In this document: piece after piece, positions 1 to 5,719 of the stretch | Layout: the number at the start of each line of letters is the position of its first letter | How positions within the stretch are numbered: the stretch's first letter is position 1 | Origin: an uncultured bacterium | Lineage (GTDB): Bacteria; Actinomycetota; Coriobacteriia; Coriobacteriales; Coriobacteriaceae | Assembly (NCBI GenBank): GCA_905215115.1 | Contig: CAJMOP010000100.1 | Span: forward strand, 1 to 7,298 | Direction: 5' to 3' | DNA length: 7,298 nucleotides | Translations under genes and position numbers: made by a program | The notes under the pieces: model-generated | What the model saw: only the letters and a program-made list of their open reading frames with translations | What the model was told of the DNA's origin: nothing | Database searches by the model: none

Positions 1-831
1 GTCGTCAATTTCGTGACGATACACATCAACGATGGAGTACACGTAATCGGGCGCCTTCATGCGGCCCTCGAGCTTGAGCGACGCGGCGCCGGCGTCATAC
101 AGACGGCGAACAAGCTGTGAGGTGTTGGTGTCACGCGGGCATAGCGCACGCTCGCGGCCGGCGGGGGAGAGCGTGCGGCCGTTCTCGTCGATCAGCTCGT
201 AGGGCAGGCGGCAGGGCTGGGCGCACATGCCGCGGTTGGCCGATCGTCCCGCCATGGCAAAGCTCGAAAGCAGGCACAGGCCCGAGTAGCAAAAGCAGAT
301 GGCGCCATGGCTAAAGACCTCAAGGTCCACATCGGGCGCGGCATCGTGGATGGCGGCAATCTCGTCGATGGAAAGCTCGCGCGAGAGAGTCACGCGGTCG
401 GCGCCCTGCTCGCGGCACCAAAGAGTTCCGCGGTCGTCGTGGATGTTTGCTTGGGTTGAGATGTGCGTCTCGATGCCGGGCATCGTGCGCTTGACCTCAA
501 AGAACAGGCCCCAGTCCTGGATGATAAAGGCGTCGGCGCCCAACGTGGAGCAGCGGTGGATGAGTTGCAACGCATCGCCCATCTCGGACTGCTTGATGAC
601 GATGTTGACCGTGACGTAGACGCGCGACCCGGCTAGATGCGCGGCGCGGCAGGCTTGCTCAAAGGCCGCGTCGGTAAAGTTGGTGGCCTTGCGGCGGGCG
701 TTGAAGCTGCCCATGCCGCAGTAGATGGCGTCTGCCCCGGCGGCGAGTGCGGCGGCAAAGGGCTCGGGCCCTCCGGCGGGCGCCAAAAGCTCGGGTCTGC
801 GGTTGGTGGTTCGACTGGCGGTTGCGGTCAT
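1..831 (-). CDS. U32-family peptidase-like protein, N-terminal 277 residues (C-terminus outside window)
   Basis: The reading frame opens at ATG 831 and stays open to base 1, so only the C-terminus is missing. A GAAAGG-type ribosome binding site lies just upstream. The N-terminus has the family opening ELLAPAG, followed by AGADAIYCGMGSFNAR. Residues 171-189 match the U32 signature E-x-F-x2-G-A-I-C-x4-G-x-C-x-L-S, and a second conserved block NRGMCAQPCR follows shortly after. These cysteines are conserved in the family. Despite the peptidase name, well-studied bacterial members (TrhP/YegQ and RlhA/YdcP) act in hydroxylation of tRNA or 23S rRNA, and UbiU/UbiV act in ubiquinone synthesis; some members are described as collagenases. 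An RNA-modification role is a reasonable inference, but the missing C-terminus prevents assignment to a subfamily. The gene is transcribed away from ridA and nothing ties it to the purine locus. The family call is firm; the function is not. Confidence 0.93.
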   Translation of the reverse strand, partial: MTATASRTTNRRPELLAPAGGPEPFAAALAAGADAIYCGMGSFNARRKATNFTDAAFEQACRAAHLAGSRVYVTVNIVIKQSEMGDALQLIHRCSTLGADAFIIQDWGLFFEVKRTMPGIETHISTQANIHDDRGTLWCREQGADRVTLSRELSIDEIAAIHDAAPDVDLEVFSHGAICFCYSGLCLLSSFAMAGRSANRGMCAQPCRLPYELIDENGRTLSPAGRERALCPRDTNTSQLVRRLYDAGAASLKLEGRMKAPDYVYSIVDVYRHEIDD

Positions 832-863
832 ATCCTGCCTTTCAAAATGCTCAGATATTCAAA

Positions 864-869
864 AGTATA
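864..869 (-). promoter_or_regulatory. Possible -10 element for the U32-family gene
   Basis: Read on the minus strand, TATACT lies about 32 bases before the ATG at 831, a suitable place for a -10 box with a short leader. No convincing -35 hexamer is visible 16-18 bases further upstream, so this is weak support for a promoter. Confidence 0.35.
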
Positions 870-1001
870 GTGGTGCTGTTGCGGCGGACGAGCCCTGTGG
901 CCCAAGCAGGATAAAGTCTTCAGGCAGGTCGCCGGTCGTGCCGTTCAGCGGCCGACAGACGCCGTTGGGCGATAAAAGATTCTCGCAACGTGATAATAAT
1001 C

Positions 1002-1030
1002 TTGCATCGCGCGGAAACCTTGAGTACTAT
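1002..1030 (+). promoter_or_regulatory. Candidate sigma-A promoter of ridA
   Basis: TTGCAT (1002-1007) and TACTAT (1025-1030) are separated by exactly 17 bases. The hexamers match the consensus 3/6 and 4/6, so the support is moderate. Transcription would start near 1036-1038, placing the 5' end of the message just before the perfect hairpin at 1039-1086. The rest of the 288-bp gap between the U32 gene and ridA shows no coding potential that I trust. Confidence 0.5.
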
Positions 1031-1038
1031 CCCAATCA

Positions 1039-1086
1039 AGCGCGGCGTTCAGACCGAACTGTGCCTCCCGGCGTGAACGCCGCGCT
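1039..1086 (+). other. 13-bp perfect stem-loop in the ridA leader
   Basis: The arms 1039-1051 (AGCGCGGCGTTCA) and 1074-1086 (TGAACGCCGCGCT) are exact reverse complements around a 22-nt loop. No T-run follows, so it is not a typical intrinsic terminator. It sits between the proposed promoter and the ridA ribosome binding site (AAGGAGA, 1108-1114). It could be a 5'-terminal stabilising hairpin or a translational control element. The loop holds CTCC (1065-1068), which could pair with GGAG in the ribosome binding site; this pairing is speculative. Confidence 0.7.
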
Positions 1087-1119
1087 CACGCTCTCTCAAC
1101 TGATCGTAAGGAGAAAAAC

Positions 1120-1497
1120 ATGAGCAAGACCGTCGTGTCTTCCGATAACGCACCCGCAGCCATTGGTCCGTATTCCCCCGGCATCCAGACCGGCAGCATG
1201 GTGTTCCTGTCCGGCCAGCTGGGCATCGACCCCGCAACCGGCAAGATGCCCGAGGGCGTCGAGGCTCAGGCCAAGCAGTCCCTTGCTAACGTCGAGGCCC
1301 TGCTGACCGCTGCCGGCGCCACCTTTGCCGATGTCGTCAAGACCACGGTTTACCTGGCCGACATCGCCGACTTCGCTGCCGTGAACGAGATTTATGCCTC
1401 CAAGTTCGAGGCTCCGTTCCCCGCGCGCAGCGCTTTCCAGGTTGCCGCCCTTCCGGCCGGCGGTCTGGTCGAGATCGAAGTCGTCGCCGCTCTCTAA
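1120..1497 (+). CDS. ridA: RidA family enamine/imine deaminase
   Basis: The protein has 125 residues, the usual length for this family (E. coli RidA has 128). RidA proteins hydrolyse reactive enamine/imine intermediates, mainly 2-aminoacrylate released by PLP enzymes, to the keto acid and ammonia in the cytoplasm, usually as trimers. Residues typical of active RidA are present: Y18 in IGPYSPG, N89, R103 in the PARS block, and E118 in VEIE. By alignment from memory these match Y17, N88, R105 and E120 of E. coli. The ATG at 1120 follows an AAGGAGA ribosome binding site 5 bases upstream. The gene has its own promoter and terminator and is therefore monocistronic. Its location beside a purine-degradation locus fits the 2-aminoacrylate chemistry of diaminopropionate ammonia-lyase (YgeX), a usual member of such clusters, but that link is inferred because ygeX is not in this window. 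Confidence 0.95.
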   Translation: MSKTVVSSDNAPAAIGPYSPGIQTGSMVFLSGQLGIDPATGKMPEGVEAQAKQSLANVEALLTAAGATFADVVKTTVYLADIADFAAVNEIYASKFEAPFPARSAFQVAALPAGGLVEIEVVAAL

Positions 1498-1527
1498 GGC
1501 GTTGGCAACAGCTAAACATGACATGCA

Positions 1528-1561
1528 AAAAGACCCTGCAGCGCGAGCTGCAGGGTCTTTT
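1528..1561 (+). terminator. Strong, probably bidirectional intrinsic terminator after ridA
   Basis: A perfect 15-bp stem (1528-1542 and 1547-1561) is closed by a GCGA tetraloop of the stable GNRA type. The stem has an A-run on its left flank and TTTT on its right. It begins 30 bases after the ridA stop codon. Because the A-run reads as T-run on the other strand, it can also end transcripts arriving from the minus-strand regulator gene, whose stop is at 1616. Confidence 0.93.
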
Positions 1562-1581
1562 GTCAAGCGGTGCGACAAAAA

Positions 1582-1612
1582 TGATCCGTTTCCCCTCGTC
1601 CCCAAGGGATCA
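1582..1612 (-). terminator. Weak hairpin after the regulator gene
   Basis: TGATCC (1582-1587) and GGATCA (1607-1612) form a 6-bp stem with a long 19-nt loop. On the minus strand it is followed by a run of five Ts (1577-1581). It lies directly downstream of the regulator stop codon. The stem is short, so the shared hairpin at 1528-1561 is probably the main stop signal. Confidence 0.3.
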
Positions 1613-1615
1613 CGT

Positions 1616-2272
1616 TTAGCCTTCCTTGCGGACTTTTTGCAGGTAGCGGTAGACGCTGGGCTCCGAGATGCCCAGCGCGGTGGCAGCGCAGGCCACGGCG
1701 CCCTTGAGCATGAACACCCCGTTGCTGTTGAGGTGGCGAATGACGTCCACGCGGTCGCTCTGACCAAGCGACGCCACATCCAGCCCGCGCGCGCTCAGCA
1801 ACTCGGCAATGCTGCGGTCGATGAGCTCCTGTGTGGACTCCGAAAGACTTTCGACCTCGATGGGGGCGGGCTCCGCGCGCGTCGGTGCCGCGTCGAAGCA
1901 TGCCATGAGCTGCTGCGCCATGGTGTTGATGGAGCGCACGGTCGAGAGGTCGGTGTTGACGCAGAGCATACCGACGATCTCGTTATCTTCGCGGATAAAG
2001 TACGTCGCTGACTCCAACGTCTTGCCGCCGGCACCGCGCCCCTCGTAGCCCGTAATAAACGGCAGGTCGCGATACTTGGGGTCGTGCATGATCTTGAGCG
2101 CCAGATCGGTGGCGGGACCGCCGACCTTACGGCCGCTCACGATGCCGTTGCGAATATCGACGATGGCGTGGTCGGGATCCGAGAAATCATGCAGCACGAT
2201 CTCGCTGTTCTTACCGAGTATCTGCTCCAGGAAATCGACCATCGGCAAAAAGCGACGTACGGTCTCGTTCAC
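1616..2272 (-). CDS. YheO/DauR-like transcriptional regulator (PAS-like domain plus HTH)
   Basis: The 218-residue protein has the two parts of the YheO family. An N-terminal PAS-like sensor domain (about residues 5-115) carries SEIVLHDFSD and GRKVGGPATDLAL. A C-terminal helix-turn-helix (about 165-218) has a likely recognition helix at 203-213 (SEPSVYRYLQK). E. coli YheO (240 aa) shows the same blocks. In Pseudomonas the relative DauR represses D-arginine catabolism; the ligand here is unknown. I chose the GTG start at 2272 because AAAGGAG (2279-2285) lies 6 bases upstream. An in-frame ATG at 2323 would add 17 residues but lacks a clear ribosome binding site, and an ATG at 2413 would add 47. 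The gene is divergent from the permease-ssnA-ygfK unit and is the obvious candidate for its purine-responsive control, by position only. Confidence 0.9.
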   Translation of the reverse strand: MNETVRRFLPMVDFLEQILGKNSEIVLHDFSDPDHAIVDIRNGIVSGRKVGGPATDLALKIMHDPKYRDLPFITGYEGRGAGGKTLESATYFIREDNEIVGMLCVNTDLSTVRSINTMAQQLMACFDAAPTRAEPAPIEVESLSESTQELIDRSIAELLSARGLDVASLGQSDRVDVIRHLNSNGVFMLKGAVACAATALGISEPSVYRYLQKVRKEG

Positions 2273-2351
2273 GGGCAACTCCTTTGGGTGAAATCGGAGA
2301 TGGTCATAACAATTTTTTCTCATGGTAACACGCTGCTCTTCATCTCGTATA

Positions 2352-2461
2352 TCCGCAGGTACATTGCGTAATACAGACGAACGGTAGGAATTTGGCGGTA
2401 AACGGTTGACCAAAAGAAAAGTTAGATGTTGTTTTAACCAGACACTTTTCTGACCTGCGGA
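2352..2461. repeat. Separated 9-bp inverted repeat, candidate operator pair
   Basis: TCCGCAGGT (2352-2360) and ACCTGCGGA (2453-2461) are exact reverse complements, 92 bases apart. The right copy overlaps the predicted transcription start of the regulator (about 2460) and the left copy lies in its leader. This arrangement could suit binding or looping by the divergent regulator. Chance occurrence of a single 9-bp match in this region cannot be excluded. Confidence 0.4.
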
Positions 2462-2466
2462 AATGC

Positions 2467-2495
2467 ATTATCTCAGCTGAAGAATAGTCTGATAA
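2467..2495 (-). promoter_or_regulatory. Candidate promoter of the YheO-like regulator
   Basis: On the minus strand, TTATCA (2495-2490) and GATAAT (2472-2467) have a 17-base spacer. They match the -35 and -10 consensus 4/6 and 5/6. Transcription would begin near 2460, giving a leader of about 190 nt before the GTG at 2272. Confidence 0.5.
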
Positions 2496-2508
2496 CAAAA
2501 AATTATTA

Positions 2509-2537
2509 TTGAGAATGAGAATCATCTTTAATACGAT
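2509..2537 (+). promoter_or_regulatory. Candidate sigma-A promoter of the permease-ssnA-ygfK unit
   Basis: TTGAGA (2509-2514, 5/6 to consensus) and TACGAT (2532-2537, 4/6) are separated by exactly 17 bases. Initiation would be near 2544, downstream of the ATG at 2538, which supports the permease start at 2625 instead. Confidence 0.6.
2511..2529 (+). promoter_or_regulatory. Fur-box-like operator inside the permease promoter
   Basis: The 19-base stretch from G2511 to T2529, with core GAGAATGAGAATCAT, matches 14 of 19 positions of the classic Fur consensus GATAATGATAATCATTATC. It fills most of the spacer between the proposed -35 and -10 boxes, where a bound repressor would block RNA polymerase. 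The match was counted by eye. Binding, and the presence of a Fur protein in this organism, are inference. Confidence 0.5.
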
Positions 2538-2624
2538 ATGCAACGAAGGCACAACCTCAACCCCGCACTGCGTCACAATAGAGCGTTAGATGCGAAAACA
2601 ACTATTTCGAGGATTGGTGGTCAA

Positions 2625-4019
2625 ATGACCCAGGAGACGGTTAAGAACGGCACTGAAGCCCTGTTCACTCGTGAAGGCATGCCTCCCGTTAAAGAAATGA
2701 TCCCGTGTGCCCTTCAGCACGTACTGGCTTCGTTTGCCGGTATCATCACCCCGGCTGTCATCATGGCCGGCGTCTACGGCTTTAATAGCCAGCAGAGCAC
2801 CGACATCATCCAGGTCGCGCTCATTCTTTCGGCAATCGATACGGCCCTTCAGGCCTTCGCTCCCTTCCGTCGCATCGGCGGCGGTCTGCCCATCGTCATG
2901 GGCGTTTCGTTCGCATTCCTGCCGGCCCTGCAGGCCATGGGTGCCTCGGGCTTTAGCTTTGGCGCGCTGTTGGGCGGCGAGATCGTCGGCGGCGCCGTCG
3001 CGGTCCTCTTTGGTCTGGCCTACAGCAAGATCAAGTGGCTGTTCCCGCCCGTCGTGACCGGTACGGTCATCTTCTCCATTGGCGTCTCTCTCTATCCCAC
3101 GGCCGTCAAGTATATGGCCGGCGGTATGGGTACGCCGCTGTGGGGCACTCCGCAGGCCTGGTGCGTCGCTCTTATCACCTTCGCCGTGGTCTTTGCGCTC
3201 GCCAACTTTGGCAAGGGCACGCTCAAGCTGGGATCCGTGTTCTTTGGCATGATCGTTGGCATGATCGTTTCGATCCCCTTTGGCATGATCGACTTCTCCA
3301 GCGTCGCCACCGCCCAGGTCTTCGCCCTTCCCAAGCTCATGCCCTACGCGCTCGAGTTTGATCCCGAGGTCTGCATTACCCTCGCCGTCGTGTTCCCCAT
3401 GGTTGCCATCCAGGTTATCGGTGACGTCTCCGCCGCCTGCCTGGGCTCCATCGACCGTATGCCCACCGAGCGCGAGCTCTCCGGAGCTATCGTGTCCCAG
3501 GGCCTCACCTCTATGGTCGGCGGCCTGCTGGGCGGTCTTCCCACCAGCGCCCTTGGCCAGAACGTGGGCATCATCTGCTCCAACAAGGTCGTCAACAAGT
3601 GGGTCTTTGTGATCATCGCGGCCGTCTTTGCCATCGCCGGCCTGTTCCCGCAGCTCTCTGCCGTCCTTTCCGCTATCCCGCAGCCCGTCATCGGCGGCGC
3701 GACCGTCGGCGTCTTTGGCACCATCACCATGAACGGCGTGCGCATGTTCACCCGCGAGGGCCTCACGCAGCGCACTACCACTATCGTCGGTACCTCTGTC
3801 GTCTTTGGCCTGGGTATCTGGATGGCCAGCGGCTGCCTTGCCGGCGAGGGTATGCCCACCTGGGTGTCCACCGTCATCGGCTCCAATGCCGTAACCCCCA
3901 CCGCCATCATGGCCATTGTCCTTAACCTGATCCTTCCGCAGACGCCGGTCGTGGCTCAGCACATCGATGCCGCCAAGGACGCTGCCGTGGATCTGGTCTT
4001 GCCCGAGAGCAAGAAGTAA
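2625..4019 (+). CDS. NCS2 family uracil/xanthine-type nucleobase permease
   Basis: This 464-residue, very hydrophobic protein has the length and motifs of the NCS2 (nucleobase-ascorbate) transporters. They import purines or uracil across the inner membrane, usually with protons, through 14 helices in core and gate domains. Visible landmarks are the TM1 motif QHVLASFAG (residues 31-39, with H32), GGGLPIVMGVSF near 85-96, QVIGD (263-267) and the TM10 motif ALGQNVG (309-315). Aligned from memory, Q312 and N313 match Q324 and N325 of E. coli XanQ. Q263 and Q292 replace XanQ E272 and D304, two key acidic residues. I chose the ATG at 2625 because the ATG at 2538 precedes the predicted transcript start and would add 29 residues without family character; GAGGA at 2609-2613 is a somewhat distant ribosome binding site. 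The neighbours suggest a purine such as xanthine or urate as substrate; uracil cannot be excluded. Confidence 0.92.
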   Translation: MTQETVKNGTEALFTREGMPPVKEMIPCALQHVLASFAGIITPAVIMAGVYGFNSQQSTDIIQVALILSAIDTALQAFAPFRRIGGGLPIVMGVSFAFLPALQAMGASGFSFGALLGGEIVGGAVAVLFGLAYSKIKWLFPPVVTGTVIFSIGVSLYPTAVKYMAGGMGTPLWGTPQAWCVALITFAVVFALANFGKGTLKLGSVFFGMIVGMIVSIPFGMIDFSSVATAQVFALPKLMPYALEFDPEVCITLAVVFPMVAIQVIGDVSAACLGSIDRMPTERELSGAIVSQGLTSMVGGLLGGLPTSALGQNVGIICSNKVVNKWVFVIIAAVFAIAGLFPQLSAVLSAIPQPVIGGATVGVFGTITMNGVRMFTREGLTQRTTTIVGTSVVFGLGIWMASGCLAGEGMPTWVSTVIGSNAVTPTAIMAIVLNLILPQTPVVAQHIDAAKDAAVDLVLPESKK

Positions 4020-4035
4020 CCAATTCGGTGCTATT

Positions 4036-4067
4036 CGTCGGCGGACGTATCGCCTCGTCCGCCGACG
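4036..4067 (+). other. Perfect 12-bp intercistronic hairpin after the permease gene
   Basis: CGTCGGCGGACG (4036-4047) and CGTCCGCCGACG (4056-4067) pair perfectly around the loop TATCGCCT. The stem starts 17 bases past the stop codon. No T-tract follows, so it is more likely a block to 3' exonucleases, a processing site or a partial attenuator than a full intrinsic terminator. It resembles the hairpin at 5587-5620. Confidence 0.8.
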
Positions 4068-4070
4068 CCA

Positions 4071-4115
4071 TGCGGCGATAGGCCGCACTTCAAAGGGCTT
4101 GCCCCTTTGGTGAAG
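4071..4115 (+). other. Two further hairpins between permease and ssnA
   Basis: TGCGGC (4071-4076) pairs with GCCGCA (4082-4087) around a 5-nt loop. Immediately after it, CTTCA (4088-4092) pairs with TGAAG (4111-4115), and AAGGG (4093-4097) with CCCTT (4103-4107), leaving a 3-nt bulge. With the hairpin at 4036-4067 they make a run of three stem-loops. None has a T-run. The remainder up to 4172 shows only short self-complementary stretches and no gene. Confidence 0.55.
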
Positions 4116-4172
4116 CGTTGACGGGAGAGGGCCCGTTTCCGGTGTAGGCCGGCGCTTCGCACTTCCGCTATG

Positions 4173-4198
4173 TCAGAGGTGTCAAACCCCGCCTCTGA
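4173..4198 (+). other. Hairpin just upstream of the ssnA ribosome binding site
   Basis: TCAGAGG (4173-4179) pairs with CCTCTGA (4192-4198) around a 12-nt loop. It ends 5 bases before the ssnA ribosome binding site AAGGGAG (4204-4210). It does not cover that site, so it may merely space it or influence ribosome access. Confidence 0.5.
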
Positions 4199-4215
4199 TG
4201 TCGAAGGGAGCATCC

Positions 4216-5571
4216 ATGCTTCTGGTCGCTAACGGTTCCGTCTTTACCCGCAACGCTCAGACCCCGTTCATTCCAAACGGTGCAGTCGCCATTGACGGAG
4301 ATACGATCGTCGAAGTGGGCCCCGAGTGCGAGCTCAAGGTCAAGTACCCGGATGCCGAGTACGTCGACGCCCAGGGCAACCTCATCATGCCCGGACTCAT
4401 CAACTGCCACACCCACATCTACTCGGGTCTGGCCCGCGGCCTTGCCATTAAGGGCTGCAACCCCACCAACTTCCTGGAGAATCTTGAGCAGCAGTGGTGG
4501 AAGATCGACGACAACCTGACGCTCGACGGCACCAAGGCCAGCGCCTATGCCACGATTTTGGACTCCATCCGCGATGGCGTCACTACGATCTTCGACCACC
4601 ATGCGAGCTTCTGCGAGATCCCGGGAAGCCTCTTTACCATTAAGGACGCCGCTCGGGAGCTGGGCATGCGTTCGTGCCTGTGCTACGAGGTCTCCGACCG
4701 CCGCGGCCAGGAAAAATGCGACCAGGCCATTGCCGAGAACGCCGAATTTGCCCAGTGGGCCGCCAAGGAGCGTCGCGATAACGACAACCATATGATCGCC
4801 GCCATGTTTGGCGGTCACGCCACCTTTACGCTGTCGGACGAGACCATGGACAAGATGGCCGAGGCCAACAACGGCCTGACCGGCTTCCACATCCACGTGT
4901 GCGAGGGCATGAATGACGTGTGGGACTCCCGCCTCAACCGCGGTGGCATCAGCCCCGTCGAGCGCCTGCTGCAGCACAACCTGCTTGGTTCCGACACCAT
5001 GCTCGGCCACTGCATCCATGTGACGCCTGCCGAGATGGACATCGTCAAGGAGTCCGGCACCTGGCTCGTCAACAACCCCGAATCCAATATGGGCAACGCC
5101 GTGGGCTGCGCCCCCGTGCTCGAGTTCTTCCGCCGCGGCATTCCCGTGTGCATGGGCACCGACGCCTACACCCACGATATGCTCGAGAGCCTCAAGGTCT
5201 TCCTGATTATTCAGCGCCACAACGCCGCCATGCCCAACGTAGGCTGGTGCGAGGCCATGACGATGCTGTTCGAGAACAACGCCAAGATGGCGAGCAAGTA
5301 CTTCGATCGCAAGCTCGGTGTGCTCGAGGCCGGCGCTGCCGCCGACGTCATCGTTATGGACTACAAGCCCTTTACGCCGCTGAGCGAGGAGAACATCGAC
5401 GGCCACATGCTCTTTGGCATGATGGGCAAAAACTGCCGCACCACCATCATCAACGGCCGCGTCCTGTACAAGGATCGCGAGTTCGTTGGCATTGATGAGG
5501 ACAAGATCAACGCGTGGACCATGGCTGAGGCCAAGAAGCTCTGGAGCACGCTCAACGATCGCGTCTACTAA
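4216..5571 (+). CDS. ssnA: SsnA-type amidohydrolase (purine-degradation cluster)
   Basis: The 451-residue product is a metal-dependent amidohydrolase of the guanine deaminase/SAH deaminase type, close in length to E. coli SsnA (442). Expected metal and catalytic positions are visible: H65-x-H67 in NCHTH, H225-x-H227 with E230 in FHIHVCEG, H265/H268 in GHCIHV and D316 in MGTDAY. They form a TIM-barrel active site likely to hydrolyse a C-N bond in a purine or purine-derived ring; the exact substrate is not settled by sequence. SsnA is a regular partner of YgfK in clusters linked to anaerobic purine and urate catabolism, and E. coli ssnA was first noted for affecting stationary-phase viability. 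I chose ATG 4216 because AAGGGAG (4204-4210) lies 5 bases before it. The in-frame ATG at 4198 would put that site inside the gene. It follows the permease by 196 nt and precedes ygfK by 148 nt on the same strand. Confidence 0.93.
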   Translation: MLLVANGSVFTRNAQTPFIPNGAVAIDGDTIVEVGPECELKVKYPDAEYVDAQGNLIMPGLINCHTHIYSGLARGLAIKGCNPTNFLENLEQQWWKIDDNLTLDGTKASAYATILDSIRDGVTTIFDHHASFCEIPGSLFTIKDAARELGMRSCLCYEVSDRRGQEKCDQAIAENAEFAQWAAKERRDNDNHMIAAMFGGHATFTLSDETMDKMAEANNGLTGFHIHVCEGMNDVWDSRLNRGGISPVERLLQHNLLGSDTMLGHCIHVTPAEMDIVKESGTWLVNNPESNMGNAVGCAPVLEFFRRGIPVCMGTDAYTHDMLESLKVFLIIQRHNAAMPNVGWCEAMTMLFENNAKMASKYFDRKLGVLEAGAAADVIVMDYKPFTPLSEENIDGHMLFGMMGKNCRTTIINGRVLYKDREFVGIDEDKINAWTMAEAKKLWSTLNDRVY

Positions 5572-5586
5572 TTACAAGTAGATTCG

Positions 5587-5620
5587 CGCGCGTCGGATGT
5601 TTCGCCGCATCCGACGCGCG
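5587..5620 (+). other. Perfect 13-bp intercistronic hairpin after ssnA
   Basis: CGCGCGTCGGATG (5587-5599) pairs fully with CATCCGACGCGCG (5608-5620) around the loop TTTCGCCG. It begins 16 bases after the ssnA stop codon and has no T-tract after it. Stem, loop and placement closely parallel 4036-4067. Confidence 0.82.
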
Positions 5621-5624
5621 TATA

Positions 5625-5645
5625 GGCGACCTCCGCGGGGTCGCC
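5625..5645 (+). other. Second hairpin between ssnA and ygfK
   Basis: GGCGACC (5625-5631) pairs with GGTCGCC (5639-5645) around a 7-nt loop, 4 bases after the large hairpin. A weaker 6-bp pairing, CGCCCG with CGGGCG, lies further along before the ygfK ribosome binding site. No promoter is evident in this gap. Confidence 0.6.
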
Positions 5646-5719
5646 GGCGCTGTGCTAGCGCTACACCGTATTTGCGCCCGCCGCGCGGTCTCGCCGGGCG
5701 TTACAGAGAGGAGCTCACT

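Larger units (their letters stand above)
2273..2624. promoter_or_regulatory. Divergent control region between regulator and permease
   Basis: This 352-bp stretch is clearly richer in A+T than the flanking genes and contains no convincing gene. It holds one promoter-like site per strand, a 9-bp inverted repeat 92 bases apart, an 8-bp palindrome TCAGCTGA (2473-2480) and a Fur-box-like sequence. The predicted leaders are about 190 nt for the regulator and about 80 nt for the permease. I could not recognise a purine (guanine/adenine), xanthine (NMT1) or other known riboswitch in either leader. Confidence 0.75.

Noticed and set aside
976..1003. AAGATT/AATCTT inverted repeat near the ridA promoter
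   Set aside because: It is a 6-bp AT-rich repeat with a 16-nt gap, too weak to separate from chance.
1394..2011. 205-codon plus-strand open frame overlapping ridA and the regulator
   Set aside because: It crosses a strong terminator and overlaps two well-supported genes out of frame.
2538..2624. Upstream ATG start for the permease
   Set aside because: It precedes the predicted transcription start and adds 29 charged residues that do not resemble NCS2 proteins; the ATG at 2625 fits better.
2544..2624. Purine riboswitch in the permease leader
   Set aside because: The leader is only about 80 nt and shows no recognisable three-way junction or conserved loop sequences of the purine aptamer.
2586..4088. 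500-codon minus-strand open frame opposite the permease
   Set aside because: It is low in plausible protein character (rich in D, G, H and R, no family motifs) and is an antisense shadow of a GC-rich gene with clear NCS2 motifs.
4118..4146. TTGACG as a -35 box for a separate ssnA promoter
   Set aside because: The hexamer is good, but at 17 bases downstream there is only GGTGTA, which is not a believable -10.
4198..4215. Upstream ATG start for ssnA
   Set aside because: The ribosome binding site AAGGGAG would fall inside the coding region; it properly serves the ATG at 4216.
4168..5406. 412-codon minus-strand open frame opposite ssnA
   Set aside because: It is a V/H/G/L-rich antisense shadow; the plus strand encodes intact SsnA with all active-site motifs.
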